64,000 nucleotides of DNA, taken from contig JASANG010003634.1 of NCBI GenBank assembly GCA_030248215.1, forward strand, positions 1 through 64,000. Direction: 5' to 3'. The DNA comes from Enoplolaimus lenunculus. Its lineage: Eukaryota; Nematoda; Enoplea; Enoplida; Thoracostomopsidae. Below are positions 53,198-63,289 of this stretch, in pieces; the first letter of the stretch is position 1, and each line of letters starts with the position of its first letter. The notes under the pieces were generated by a model. The model saw nothing but the letters and a program-made list of their open reading frames with translations, was not told where the DNA came from and searched no databases. A program made the position numbers and the translations under genes.

Positions 53198-54232
53198 AAC
53201 TAGAATGAAAAGTGCCCCGATGTGGCCATAGAAAACGATATGTTTCGGGTAGTAAGATTTTTAGTTCAATACCGCTAGTATTACAATTTCCATGCATGCG
53301 TATAAAGTTTTAAAACTAGATTAATTTGATGCCAATCAGCGTCCTCCCGAAACACGACACAACAATACTATAGAATTAATAAATGTTAAATCACTGAGTT
53401 TGATCAACTTTTTCGGAGAAAAGTCACATTAAAACATTATAACATTTCAGTGAGTACGTAGCGAAACAATATTTGCAACTTTGATGACGAAATCTGCGTT
53501 GTATTCCAATGACGGCCAATGTAAAGATCAGGGGCGGAACGTTTTTCTGCGGGACTAGAATAGAATAAGCTTAAGGTTTAGATTAATTTTTTTCTTGGCT
53601 TAGGCTTAGGATTATGCTCATTCTTAAGCTTAGGTTTAGGCTTACGAATATGCTCATGCTAACGCTTATGCTTAGGCTTAGGATTAGGAATATGCTTATA
53701 ATACTGATCCGCTCATGTTCTTTACATTGAGCCAATTGACGAACAAACACGTTTTTAATATTGGGTCACCAGCATTTTACGCTTAATTTCTGCTTATATA
53801 CTCTTTTTAAAACCCAAAAATTTTTCTGCACATATTCGAAACTTCAGTTTACTAAGTGCAAGAAACTAACGTCACGAGTGTGTACTCAAATGTTTTACAT
53901 CAACCATAATTCGTCATTTATTTTCTAGTATTTATTTCTTGTTTTAATATTTCGAAACAGTGGATCACATGTCTATTTGGCCGCTGTCAGAGAAAGTTGC
54001 GGATATGTTTCCGTTACGCAGTCAATCAAACTCAGTGATTTAACATTTATTAATCCTATAGTATTGTTGTGTCGTGTTTCGGGAGGACGCTGATTGGCAT
54101 CAAATTAATCTAGTTTTAAAACTTTATGCGCATGCATGGAAATTGTAATGCTAGCGGTATTGAACTAAAAATCTTACTACCCGAAACATATCGTTTTCTA
54201 TGGCCACATCGGGGCACTTTTCGTTCTAGTAA
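53198..54232. mobile_element. Foldback element with about 205-bp near-perfect inverted arms
   Basis: 53198-53404 and 54025-54232 are inverted copies, with only a few differences by eye. Outer ends are AACTAGAATGAAAAGTGCCC and TTACTAGAACGAAAAGTGCC. The 620-bp centre contains a (TTAGGC) MITE at 53514-53733. Confidence 0.88.
53514..53733. mobile_element. (TTAGGC) MITE nested in the foldback
   Basis: GGCCAATGTAAAGATCAGGG on the left and ...TTCTTTACATTGAGCC on the right. Confidence 0.82.
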
Positions 54233-54496
54233 TTTTGTATAAAATACTCATAAGTTCGATGACAGATTTGAAAATTCTTTAGACTATTTTTTGTTTATAC
54301 GCTTATCTCAACTGCCGACGTATAGGCTTGGGTGTTGGATCATTTTCTAAAATGTTGAGTAAGCTCGAGATTTATTGCCGATTGTTTGAAATATTTTAGA
54401 CAAATGTCCATGGAACTTAACGTCTCCTGAACCGCTACACTAACTATAATTTCTGCAGAAAGTTAGCCTTAGTATATACGTATTTTGATACTAAAT

Positions 54497-54658
54497 CGGG
54501 CCCGAAGCCAAGGGGGGAGCAGCGGGGCTCATCCCCCCCGGAAAAATTTTGCCCCCCTAGAAAGTTTTCAACCTTGCTTTTAACTCATTGAAAACCCTTG
54601 AATGCCCCTCCTGAAAAATTTTTAGCCCCCATAGCAAGGCGAGCGGGCTACTGGCCTG
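54497..54658. mobile_element. hAT-type MITE, CAGRCCCGTAGCCAGC family
   Basis: CGGGCCCGAAGCCAAGGGG on the left, ...GCGGGCTACTGGCCTG on the right, flanks TACTAAAT/TACCAAAT (7 of 8). Confidence 0.85.
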
Positions 54659-54761
54659 TACCAAATAACGTCTTCCTGCTACTTTCAGCGGCTGCTTGTT
54701 AACAGATAGCTCGTTAGTGCACTCAACCAGGGAGTAAAGCTGTCTGGTGTGTACAAACTGT

Positions 54762-54993
54762 GGCCGATGCTACTTTAGGGGCGTAACAGTAGATTAAGCG
54801 TATTCCTATTCCTAAGCCTAAGCGTAAGCATAAGCGTTGCAAGAATGTGTTCCTAAGTCTAAGTCTAAGCCTAAGCGTTGCAAGAATGTGTTCCTAAGCC
54901 TAATCCTAAGCAAAAAAAATGTAATCTAGAATCTAAACGTACTCTTTTATAGACCCACAAGAAACCTGGCCGCCCCTTAAAGTAACATGGGCC
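54762..54993. mobile_element. GGCC-ended MITE, subfamily B, exact duplication CAAACTGT
   Basis: GGCCGATGCTACTTTAGGGG on the left, ...CTTAAAGTAACATGGGCC on the right, with CAAACTGT at 54754-54761 and 54994-55001. The word GTAATCTAGAATCTAAACG inside is the seed of the 28-bp minisatellite found in the copy at 59610-60976. Confidence 0.9.
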
Positions 54994-55051
54994 CAAACTG
55001 TTGTGTACATGACACTTAATGCATTGCCTTGATGTCGACGATAAAAGCAGT

Positions 55052-55141
55052 TGAAAAGCGGATTGCCGGCACATGAAAAGCGGATTGCCGGCACATGAAA
55101 AGCGGATTGCCGGCACATGAAAAGCGGATTGCCGGCACATG
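55052..55141. repeat. 22-bp minisatellite, four copies
   Basis: AAAAGCGGATTGCCGGCACATG in four exact tandem copies, 86 bp from the CTLD1 exon 1 donor. Confidence 0.95.
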
Positions 55142-55226
55142 GAACAAAACCATATTCCGCAATTCCAGGTTTCAAGCGTGATGAATGAGTTTGATTTTAG
55201 ATAGCCAAAACAAGCAGATATTTTAC

Positions 55227-55433
55227 CTGCAACCATAGTATGAAACGTTGAATGTCCATGATGTTTAACAAAGTAATAGAACGCTTCCAACGCCGTAATA
55301 TCACGAAACACAGCAAGACGCGCGTCAGGATGTTGTTGACGACAATACGTGTCTCCGTTTGAAAATCGAACATTGGCAACGTCGAATTTTCTATAGCATC
55401 CATCGGTCAATTCAGACCATTGCGGCGGACAAT
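55227..55433 (-). CDS. CTLD1 exon 1, modular receptor gene (first recognised exon)
   Basis: 207 bp, acceptor GCGATTTCAG, donor GTTGCAG|GTAAAAT, phase 1 to 1. The peptide begins CPPQWSELTDGCYRKFDVA, continues RFSNGDTYCRQQHPDARLA and VFRDITALEAFYYFVKHH. The CPPQW...GCYRKF start is that of a long-form CTLD, followed by the Cys helix and LAVF...F strand. With exon 2 at 50503-50730 it forms a full domain. The phase 1 start means at least one upstream exon (signal peptide expected). None was identified between here and the right edge. Confidence 0.9.
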
Positions 55434-55464
55434 CTGAAATCGCGTACTATTTATTCATAAAATG

Positions 55465-55760
55465 GGCCCGTGTAAACAAAAATAGCACCTGTCTACTAAG
55501 CATAAACCTAAACCTGAGCCTACGCCTATGCATAAAACCTAAGCGTTCCAGTCTCTAAAGTTCTAAACTCGTTATCTCTTGTAGATATCAGCCGCGTTTA
55601 CTTGAGATGGGCTGGTTAATGTTTCGCTCCATTGGAAACGTTTTTCTGTGTGGCTGCAATTGAGTAAGCTTAAGCTTTAGACTATTTTTTGCTTAGGTTT
55701 AGGCTCAGGCTTAGGTATAAGCACTTTCCTATGCATAGGCTTATGCTTAGGTTTTTATAG
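55465..55760. mobile_element. Two broken (TTAGGC) MITE fragments
   Basis: GGGCCCGTGTAAACAAA with CCTAAACCTGAGCC words at 55465-55565, then AACGTTTTTCTGTGTGGCTG and TTAGGC-like words at 55624-55755. Confidence 0.5.
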
Positions 55761-56269
55761 TATAGATATTCTGGTTTTTTATTGAACCGAAACCAGATAG
55801 TGAAACAATGTTAGCGTTCGCAATAATTTTCCAATGCTGTGCACCAAAAACTTTATATGGTAGCGCCAACGAATATTAATTTTAAAAATTATCACTCGTT
55901 AACCCTACCATATGACATTTTTTGTGCACAGCTGGAAATAATTGTACAAATTTTTTTTACACAATTTGACTGAAAATATACACCAGAATAGACTGCGTGT
56001 TTTAGAATTTGTAAAGTTGTAAAACCTGCAATATTTTGCAGTTTTGGCTAAAATTAGAAAATTCAAAAAAATCTGTAAAATCTTTAATTTCACAATCGTG
56101 ACAATTCGGTTTCAAAAAACATTTGAGACAAAACCTCAATAATATTTGCTTTTGAACCGAAAAAAATTATTATTATTATTAAAAACCGAAATATTCATCG
56201 ACAAAGATTTAATACCTTATGATAAAGGCTACTGAATTTGCTTATCGGATAGGCTCAATGTAAAGAAAA

Positions 56270-56450
56270 GCAATGTAAAAAACAGGGGCGGAACAGTCTT
56301 ATAAGCATATTACTAAGCCTTAGGCGCAAATTTAAGCCTATGCCTACGCGTAAGAATGAGCATATTTCGAAGCCTAAGCCTAAGCCTAAGTCTAAGCCAA
56401 GCAAAGAAATCGGGTCTAAAGCTTGAGCTTATTCTGTGCCCAGTTACATG
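56270..56450. mobile_element. (TTAGGC) MITE, right end eroded
   Basis: AATGTAAAAAACAGGGGCGG on the left, then CCTAAG words, then AAAGCTTGAGCTTATTCTG. Confidence 0.65.
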
Positions 56451-56680
56451 CTTTTGTCTAAAAAGCGATCATATAGTTCTGATATTAATATACTTACTGA
56501 AACAAACCACATAGAAACTTGATCGAAGCAATATCAAATACCCAACTGCGAATGATAACATTTTCGATTATTTGAATTCGCTGACGTATTTTCAAATATA
56601 TAAACAAAGTTTCGAATACTTTAACGCAATAAATTGTACGCAAACAAACTATCTGATTATATTGAAATTCGGTACTGTAG

Positions 56681-56863
56681 GTTTGCAACCTGAACGGTTC
56701 GTGTCAACAATTCAAAGCCTACAACAATGCAACTGACTGGAAATACGAAACTGTAACAAATGATAGACGGCATTTAAATTATGCAAATCACGCTGATCCG
56801 GATGGATGCGGCGAGACGTGCCTGTGCCTTCCGTCGCAAGACCAATGTTGCCACAGTACGCAT
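56681..56863 (+). CDS. Candidate plus-strand Cys-rich exon, unknown domain
   Basis: 183 bp (61 codons), preceded by acceptor TCGGTACTGTAG and followed by GTATAAG, a plausible donor (otherwise a stop follows after one codon). The peptide begins VCNLNGSCQQFKAYNNATD, continues YETVTNDRRHLNYANHADP and DGCGETCLCLPSQDQCCH. Seven Cys, Asp/Asn-rich, with an N-glycosylation site, look like an extracellular module. I do not recognise the family. It is on the strand opposite the large gene, and no partner exon was found. A MITE begins 12 bp downstream. Confidence 0.45.
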
Positions 56864-56875
56864 GTATAAGACATG

Positions 56876-57131
56876 CACAGCAAATTCCAATGAATTGATA
56901 AATCAACTCAGCTAGAGAGTTAGTTATTTCTGAGTTAATAACAGTTAACATTAATTCACTCTGAATTGAGTTGATTCTCACTCTGTGAGTTCAGTGTATT
57001 CCGAGTAAGTTGAATAATAAAGTCAGTGTGAGTTTTATTGACTCACAATTCTGAATTCTGAAAGTCTTAACTCAGACTGAGTGATTCAACTCATTCTGAG
57101 TTAAAATCAACTCACTTGAATTTACACTGTG
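56876..57131. mobile_element. Palindromic TA-type MITE, GAGTTGAT family, copy 5
   Basis: CACAGCAAATTCCAATGAAT on the left faces CACTTGAATTTACACTGTG. Confidence 0.8.
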
Positions 57132-57499
57132 TTAATGCTGTACGCTGTATGTATGCTATCCGGTGACATGCGTGTCGACAAATACAGTCGAGTATATTAA
57201 GGCAGTTAGAGAGGCGGGCTACGTGGTGCAGTGGTAAAACGTCCCGTTGCGTAGGCCTGTTTTTGTAGCTGTTTAGTAAAAAAGTCTGACAGTGTCGGTT
57301 CCTACCTAGACTTCAGACACATTTTAACTTTTATCATCATTTCAATTTGCTTAGCGGAATTTTGTGACGTCAAATATTCAAATGTGATACGTAAGTTTTG
57401 TTTAGCTAATTTCTTATTTTTTATACACAAATTGAATAAATCATTTAGTCCAAGCGATGCTTTTAGAATATATTATTTCAGCCATGAAGTCTTGCAACA

Positions 57500-57674
57500 T
57501 GCAAAGATCAGCGGCGTGTTGTTTTTCTGCGGGACTGCAATACAGTAAAGCTTTAAGGTTTAGACTATTTTTTTGCTTAGGCTTAGGTTTAGGTATAGGC
57601 TCAGTATTACGCTTAGGTTTAGGCTTAAGAATATGCTTATACTACTGTTACGGCCCTGTTCTCTACTTTGGCCA
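57500..57674. mobile_element. (TTAGGC) MITE
   Basis: CATGCAAAGATCAGCGGCG on the left and ...CTGTTCTCTACTTTGGCC on the right. Confidence 0.75.
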
Positions 57675-57794
57675 AAATCTTCATCATAAATAAGTAGAAG
57701 ACAATCGACATTAAGCTGTACATAATCAATAAATAAATATATTTCGAAATTTATTACATTTAACATACATGTTATGAAGCTAACACTTGTGTCT

Positions 57795-58365
57795 ACACTA
57801 AGGGTTGCGCTATACCTTTGTTGATGTGCGACGCCGTCCGTCATCGTGCAGTATCGTACACAAATGACACACGATGACGTACTGTATTGACCCGAATAAG
57901 CGGGGGGTAATAAGAGGGGGTCCCCATTTTGAGTCCGAATCAATTAGAGTCCGTATCCCTAATAAGAGTCCGTAAGCGGATAGAGTCCCTAAACCCTAAT
58001 TAGATTCCATAAATGTCAATAAACCCTAATTGCAGCGCATAAATGGTTCCAGGACCAAATAATTTGAGTTCGAAACTTTACGTACTTAAATTTTGAAAGT
58101 TCATTCCTAAGTATACCTTATATTATCGCTCAAACTATTGTGACACAAGACAAATAAACGTTTAATTCAAGGGATACTTGCAGCATAGGATATATCAGTA
58201 CCGAAGGGCGCGGAGCGTGGGTTAAAAGTAAATAACCGTCCGTAACCGAATAACAAGGGGGGTACCCTCTGGAAAGACCAAATAACTATCAGCCCCCCTC
58301 TTATTCGGGTCACTACAGTATGGCGACGCACAGAGACGGACGGTGCCGGACGTCAAGTATAGCGT
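57795..58365. mobile_element. GC-rich foldback, interrupted by a TA-type element
   Basis: AAGGGTTGCGCTATACC on the left and AGTATAGCGTAATTCTAA on the right. GACGCCGTCCGTCATCGTG faces GACGGACGGTGCCGGACG once the insert is disregarded. Confidence 0.75.
57882..58318. mobile_element. TA-type DNA element, 437 bp, nested
   Basis: CTGTATTGACCCGAATAAGC on the left and ...CTTATTCGGGTCACTACAG on the right, with TA at 57880-57881 and 58319-58320. The best copy of a family also seen at 4.4, 14.1 and 61.6-62.5 kb. TA duplication suggests the Tc1/mariner group; no transposase. Confidence 0.85.
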
Positions 58366-58379
58366 AATTCTAAACCACA

Positions 58380-58665
58380 TTTTGTATCTTTGCCTCTTCA
58401 AACTGTTAAACTGCATATGCCAAATCGTAACCTCATGGTCTGTTTCCAACTTTTCATTTTGTAAAGTCGCATAAAACTTGAGTGGCCCAAGGACGTCCCC
58501 ATTCTGGGGCATCAAGCGGCCGTGGTCTCCAAAAATTTGACTGAAGCATCGCAAATAAACTCTGTCGCAAAGTCAGCAATTTCGACTTGCAATTGTAGGG
58601 CTCCTATAATTATTCTTTGCCCCCCAAGTATAATTTTACGCAGAAGCTCCTGGCGTACCCATATG
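58380..58665 (-). other. Coding-like sequence of unknown nature (weak)
   Basis: On the minus strand one frame reads RQELLRKIILGGQRIIIGAL and QVEIADFATEFICDASVKFL before a stop near 58510. Another open frame follows (MPQNGDVLGPLKFYATLQNE). No splice sites or family were recognised. It could be a degenerate gene or chance. Confidence 0.2.
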
Positions 58666-58677
58666 AGTATCAAATTA

Positions 58678-58727
58678 ATATATATATATGTATATATATA
58701 TATGTGTATATATGTATATATATAATT
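58678..58727. repeat. (TA)/(TATG) microsatellite
   Basis: ATATATATATGTATATATAT with TGTG interruptions. Confidence 0.85.
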
Positions 58728-58729
58728 GA

Positions 58730-59235
58730 CACTTGTACTGGTTTAAAATTAATTTGGCAAAAAAATTCATTCTCCAACGTTGTTACGCTATGAAAAATGT
58801 TCCCAGTAACAAACGGCCACATTGCCGTTGTATTTTCAACTAATTTACAGGCAATAATTACTTTTGGAAAATTGTACAAAAATTAAGCACCAAAAGTCAT
58901 TGCTAAACAGATATAACAGTAAAACTGTGATTAGGACACAGAAAACTGGTTGGGTTTGCAATTTAGCATCTGTAATGTTCCATTGTTTTGTCTCGTTACC
59001 CAGTTATTTGAAACTAATCAAGGTAACTTTTGAAACGAACAAATATTTCAAATGATTAGCTTATTGAAACTTTCTAATAGCTTAGTAACCGGCCAATTAT
59101 ACAGCGTTCTGAAATTAAATTAAAGTTTAACCGTAAACATATTGTTGAATAATGGTAATCAACCAAGATTATGCAACGCGTTGCTGCTACAAATTGCTAC
59201 AGTTTTTTATCCATGTTCGCCAACGTTTGTTAAAT
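58730..59235. other. No gene recognised
   Basis: AT-rich, featureless by eye. Confidence 0.45.
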
Positions 59236-59240
59236 GCCAC

Positions 59241-59446
59241 GGCCAATGTAAGGAACAGGGGCGTAACAGTATTATAAACATATTCCTAACTTAAAGCCTA
59301 AGCCTAAGCCTAAGTGTAGGAATGAGTTTATTCGTAAGCCTGAGCCTAAGCCGAAGCCTAAGCCAAGCAAAAAATTAGCCTAAAGCTTTAGTGTACTCTT
59401 TTCTAGTCCCACAGAAAACGTTCAGCCCCTGACCTTTACTTGGGCC
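59241..59446. mobile_element. (TTAGGC) MITE
   Basis: GGCCAATGTAAGGAACAGGG on the left and ...CTGACCTTTACTTGGGCC on the right, flanks AATGCCAC/AATGTGAC. Confidence 0.85.
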
Positions 59447-59609
59447 AATGTGACCAGCACACACCAACTATTAATAGTTGCTTTTCAGGCAAACGAACCG
59501 TAGCAGTAGCTAATTTAAAAATTTACATAAGGCATGGTTTCAAGTTAAAAATGTCCTAAAATGTCAGCTTTTTCATCGCGTCCTGAATGGTTTAATCATT
59601 TGGTACTGG

Positions 59610-60976
59610 GGCCCAATGTTACTTTTAGGGACATAACAGTAGATTAAAGCGTATTTTAAGCGTAAGCGTAAGCCTAAGCGTTAAGCCTAAGCAAAAAAAT
59701 GTAACCAAGAATGTAACCTACTGTTGTATAATCTAGAATCTAAACCTACACTTTTATAATGCAGAATCTAAACTTACTCTTTTATAATCTAGAATCTAAA
59801 CCTACTGTTTTATAATCTAGAATCTAAACCTACTGTTTTATGATATAGAATCTAAACCTACTCTTTTATGATATAGAATCTAAACCTACTGTTTTATAAT
59901 CTAGAATCTAAACCTACTGTTTTAAAATCTAGAATCTAAACATACTCTTTTATAATATAGAATCTAAACCTACTGTTTTATTATCTAGAATCTAAACCTA
60001 CTCTTTTATAATATAGAATCTAAACCTACTGTTTTATAATCTAGAATCTAAACCTACTGTTTTATGATATAGAATCTAAACCTACTGTTTTATGATATAG
60101 AATCTAAACCTACTGTTTTATAATCTAGAATCTAAACCTACTGTTTTATTATATAGAATCTAAACATACTCTTTTATAATATAGAATCTAAACCTACTGT
60201 TTTATTATCTAGAATCTAAACCTACTCTTTTATAATATAGAATCTAAACCTACTGTTTTATAATCTAGAATCTAAACCTACTGTTTTATGATATAGAATC
60301 TAAACCTACTGTTTTATAATCTAGAATCTAAACCTACTGTTTTATGATATAGAATCTAAACCTACTCTTTTATGATATAGAATCTAAACCTACTGTTTTA
60401 TAATCTAGAATCTAAACCTACTGTTTTATTATCTAGAATCTAAACCTACTCTTTTATAATATAGAATCTAAACCTACTGTTTTATTATCTAGAATCTAAA
60501 CCTACTCTTTTATAATATAGAATCTAAACCTACTGTTTTATAATCTAGAATCTAAACCTACACTTTTATAATATAGAATCTAAACCTACTGTTTTATAAT
60601 ATAGAATCTAAACCTACTGCTTTATAATCTAGAATCTAAACCTACACTTTTATAATATAGAATCTAAACCTACTGTTTTACGATCTAGAATCTAAACCTA
60701 CAATTTTATAATATAGAATCTAAACCTACTGTTTTATAATCTAGAATCTAAACCTACTCTTTTATAATATAGAATCTAAACCTACTGTTTTATAATCTAG
60801 AATCTAAACCTACACTTTTATAATATAGAATCTAAACCTACTGTTTTATAATCTAGAATCTGAACCTACACTTTTCTAATATAGAATCTAAACCTACTGT
60901 TTTATAATCTAGAATCTAAACCTGTTCTTTTACAGGCCTACCAGAAACGTGAACGCCACTAAAAGTAACACGGGCC
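59610..60976. mobile_element. GGCC-ended MITE, subfamily B, swollen to 1.37 kb, exact duplication GGTACTGG
   Basis: GGCCCAATGTTACTTTTAGG on the left and ...CACTAAAAGTAACACGGGCC on the right, with GGTACTGG at 59602-59609 and 60977-60984. Relatives without the array are about 190-230 bp, so over 1.1 kb was added internally. Confidence 0.93.
59707..60930. repeat. 28-bp minisatellite, about 43 copies
   Basis: The unit is built from AGAATCTAAACCTACTGTTT plus TATAATCT or TATGATAT variants. It is a multiplied form of the subterminal AATCTAGAATCTAAAC sequence of MITE subfamily B. Two or more variant types alternate in blocks (CTCTTTTATAATATAG, CTGTTTTATAATCTAG, CACTTTTATAATATAG), pointing to higher-order copying. 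Confidence 0.95.
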
Positions 60977-60984
60977 GGTACTGG

Positions 60985-61570
60985 TGTAGTGCAATGCCAC
61001 GTGCGTAAATTAATATGACGCCGAGATAGTTGAAAATCCTATGTATTCTTGGACATTTTGATCTTGAACGTAGACACAAAAATTAGAAAAGTTATTTTGC
61101 CTATTGGGTACAAATGAGGATAAGACTTGTATTTCAAACCAGAAATAGGAAGGTCATTAACCCAACACTTAACGAAAGTTTTTTGGTAAATAATGTCGAT
61201 GCTCCTGTAAACAAAACAGGAGCGTATGGCTCGAGCACCCGCTGTTTATCGTTGTTGCGTAGGTTTCAAAGTCGTGATAAACATATTAATAGCAGATTTG
61301 TGTTATGGTACAAGACTTCTCACGTCTTTTCCGTTCTCTTTCCTTACTTCAGCCTATGTTCACACCAAAAATGGTGTGAATTCGTTGATTTTTGCACATT
61401 TAAGTTTCTCATGACGTCTGCTGATCATTTTGCACTGAAATTTAAATTTTTAAAAAGTATGAATTTTTATAAGGTCCAAACGTTGCTACCCAGACAATTG
61501 TTTTGTCAAATTGTTCAACAAGGTATACATTATTCGACACAGTTTGCGGTTATTAAATACCTGCAAAGGG
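60985..61570. other. No gene supported; one long open frame on plus
   Basis: A plus-strand open frame at 61114-61575 (153 codons) has no recognisable domain and no splice context, and its end lies at a transposon edge. I do not call it a gene. Confidence 0.4.
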
Positions 61571-61574
61571 GGTA

Positions 61575-62560
61575 ATTAGAGTGAGCCCCATTTTGAGTCC
61601 CAATCAATAGGAGTCCGCATCCCTAATGCGTCGTCCATTTTATTGTGTGCCCCGTATGTGGATTTTGGCGACGCCCATTTCCCACACGAGTTTGGGAAAA
61701 CGCTACAAACGGGAAATTGAATTTGAAAACTTTTTCAATTTCCATTATCCTTAAATTTTCTAACATCCCATAGTAATTTGAGAGAATAATTTCATTTCAA
61801 TTTACTATTTGCGAAAATTAAAACAGTCTAAAAGGGAAATTGAAACGTTCTGTGAATTCAATTTCCCATTTGAGTCAACATTTTAATCACGTATAGGGAA
61901 ATTGAAGGAGTTACAAAATTTTGGTGAGCAAAATGATATTGTCCCTGTTTTAAAACGATGCATGAAGTTGAATTCATGATATTTTCCATATTGAGAAATA
62001 TACAAAATTTTAAAACTTCTGAAAATTATAAGTTCAAAAGGTCACAAACGAGTGTCGGTATTTCAATTTCCCTTTTACTATTTAGATTGTCTTATCAATT
62101 TACCATTTGATATTGAAAACTGTTTCAATTTCCCACTGCCATGGATTATTATTTCGCTAGTAGTAAATTGACAACCGAAAACTCAATTCCAATTCCATGT
62201 ACGTTTTGTAAAATGTTTCAATTTACCACTTGATCAAGTTTTGTTTTTTCAATTTCCCGTTTGTAGCGTTTTTCCAAACTCGTGTGGGAAATGGGCGTCG
62301 CCCAAATCCACACACGGGGCACACAATAAAATGGACGACGCATAATAAGAGTCCGTAAACGGGTAGAGTCTCTAAGCCCTAATTAGAGCCCATAAATGTC
62401 AGTAGTTATCCCTAATTGCAGTGCATAACTGTTTACAGGACCAAATAAAGTTGTGTTCGAAACTTTAAAGCAAACATAAACTTTGAAAGTACATCCTTAA
62501 GTATAACCTTGCATTATCGCTCAAGCTATTGACACAAGACAATCAAACGTTTAATGGGTC
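61575..62560. mobile_element. TA-type DNA element copy, interrupted by a Harbinger-like MITE
   Basis: The left part AGTCCCAATCAATAGGAGTC and the right part AAGAGTCCGTAAACGGGTAG join into the same sequence as 57.9-58.1 kb. The outer ends are eroded. Confidence 0.7.
61627..62342. mobile_element. Harbinger-like foldback with about 100-bp inverted ends and TAA duplication
   Basis: TGCGTCGTCCATTTTATTGT starts both strands, and the arms match over about 100 bp. TAA at 61624-61626 and 62343-62345. A 3-bp TWA duplication is typical of PIF/Harbinger. The interior repeats GGGAAATTGAA/CAATTTCCC words many times; no transposase frame. Confidence 0.85.
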
Positions 62561-63245
62561 ATCCACGTAATACTGTCTACGCTACTGTAAAAAATTGTCC
62601 ACACCCCTGGTTTCAAGGGCTGGACAAAACGACATTGTTCTTACAATGTTAAGACTTTACACAAGGTGTACCTAGCTAGTTCGTTTGGCAGTAGTCCCTC
62701 CGAAGGGACTAAGGACAAATTAGACACTGTCTGGACACAGTGTCTGACATCGGGACGTCCGAAGAGCTTGTTGACAGTCCACAGCCCCTAACTAGGGGCT
62801 TGTTTTAGAAACGTTGCAGTGTTCTAAAAATTTTACTTTCTTAAAAATTAACTGCAACCAGTAATTTTTAAAAGAGGGGGCAGGAAGGTTTTTGCCGGTA
62901 AAAGATAACTTGTAAGAGAACGACCCGCCCCATTCAAGCAGAGCAGGTTAGAATATAATAACTCTGGTATACCAGAAAGTTAAACCCCGGTGTCCCTGTC
63001 GAAAACAAATTTTGTCGTGACCGGTGAGGGGGGGGGGGCGGCGGCTGGGGTGTAAGTATATAGCTCCGGAACCCTACACTGTTGTCCCCCCAGGGGAGGA
63101 CGGGCGAGTGGGAACCCTTTAACGTCGCACACCAAGCCCAACGGTAGTTGCACCCTTCTTTCGCCCGTGGTTGCGGCATACTCAATATTAAGCTCTACAA
63201 TAGTCCCTTCAGACAGACTCTGTAAAACAGAGTCCCTTGAAACAG
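62560..63245. repeat. Dense cluster of perfect short hairpins
   Basis: Perfect stems include AGTCCCT-CCGA-AGGGACT, AGACACTGT-CTGGAC-ACAGTGTCT, AGCCCCTA-AC-TAGGGGCT and GACTCTGT-AAA-ACAGAGTC, with others less perfect, and long C/G runs. Function unknown. Could be a mobile-element end region or a structured RNA. Confidence 0.6.
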
Positions 63246-63289
63246 ACTCTTTAGATGACTAATGCGGGGTTCACGTTACTACTTGTGCG

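Noticed and set aside
58380-58665. Calling a gene from coding-like minus-strand frames
   Set aside because: Two frames look mildly coding, but there are no splice sites, no family match and an adjacent transposon. Kept only as a weak note.
61114-61575. 153-codon plus-strand open frame as a gene
   Set aside because: No domain, no splice context, and the end coincides with a transposon edge.
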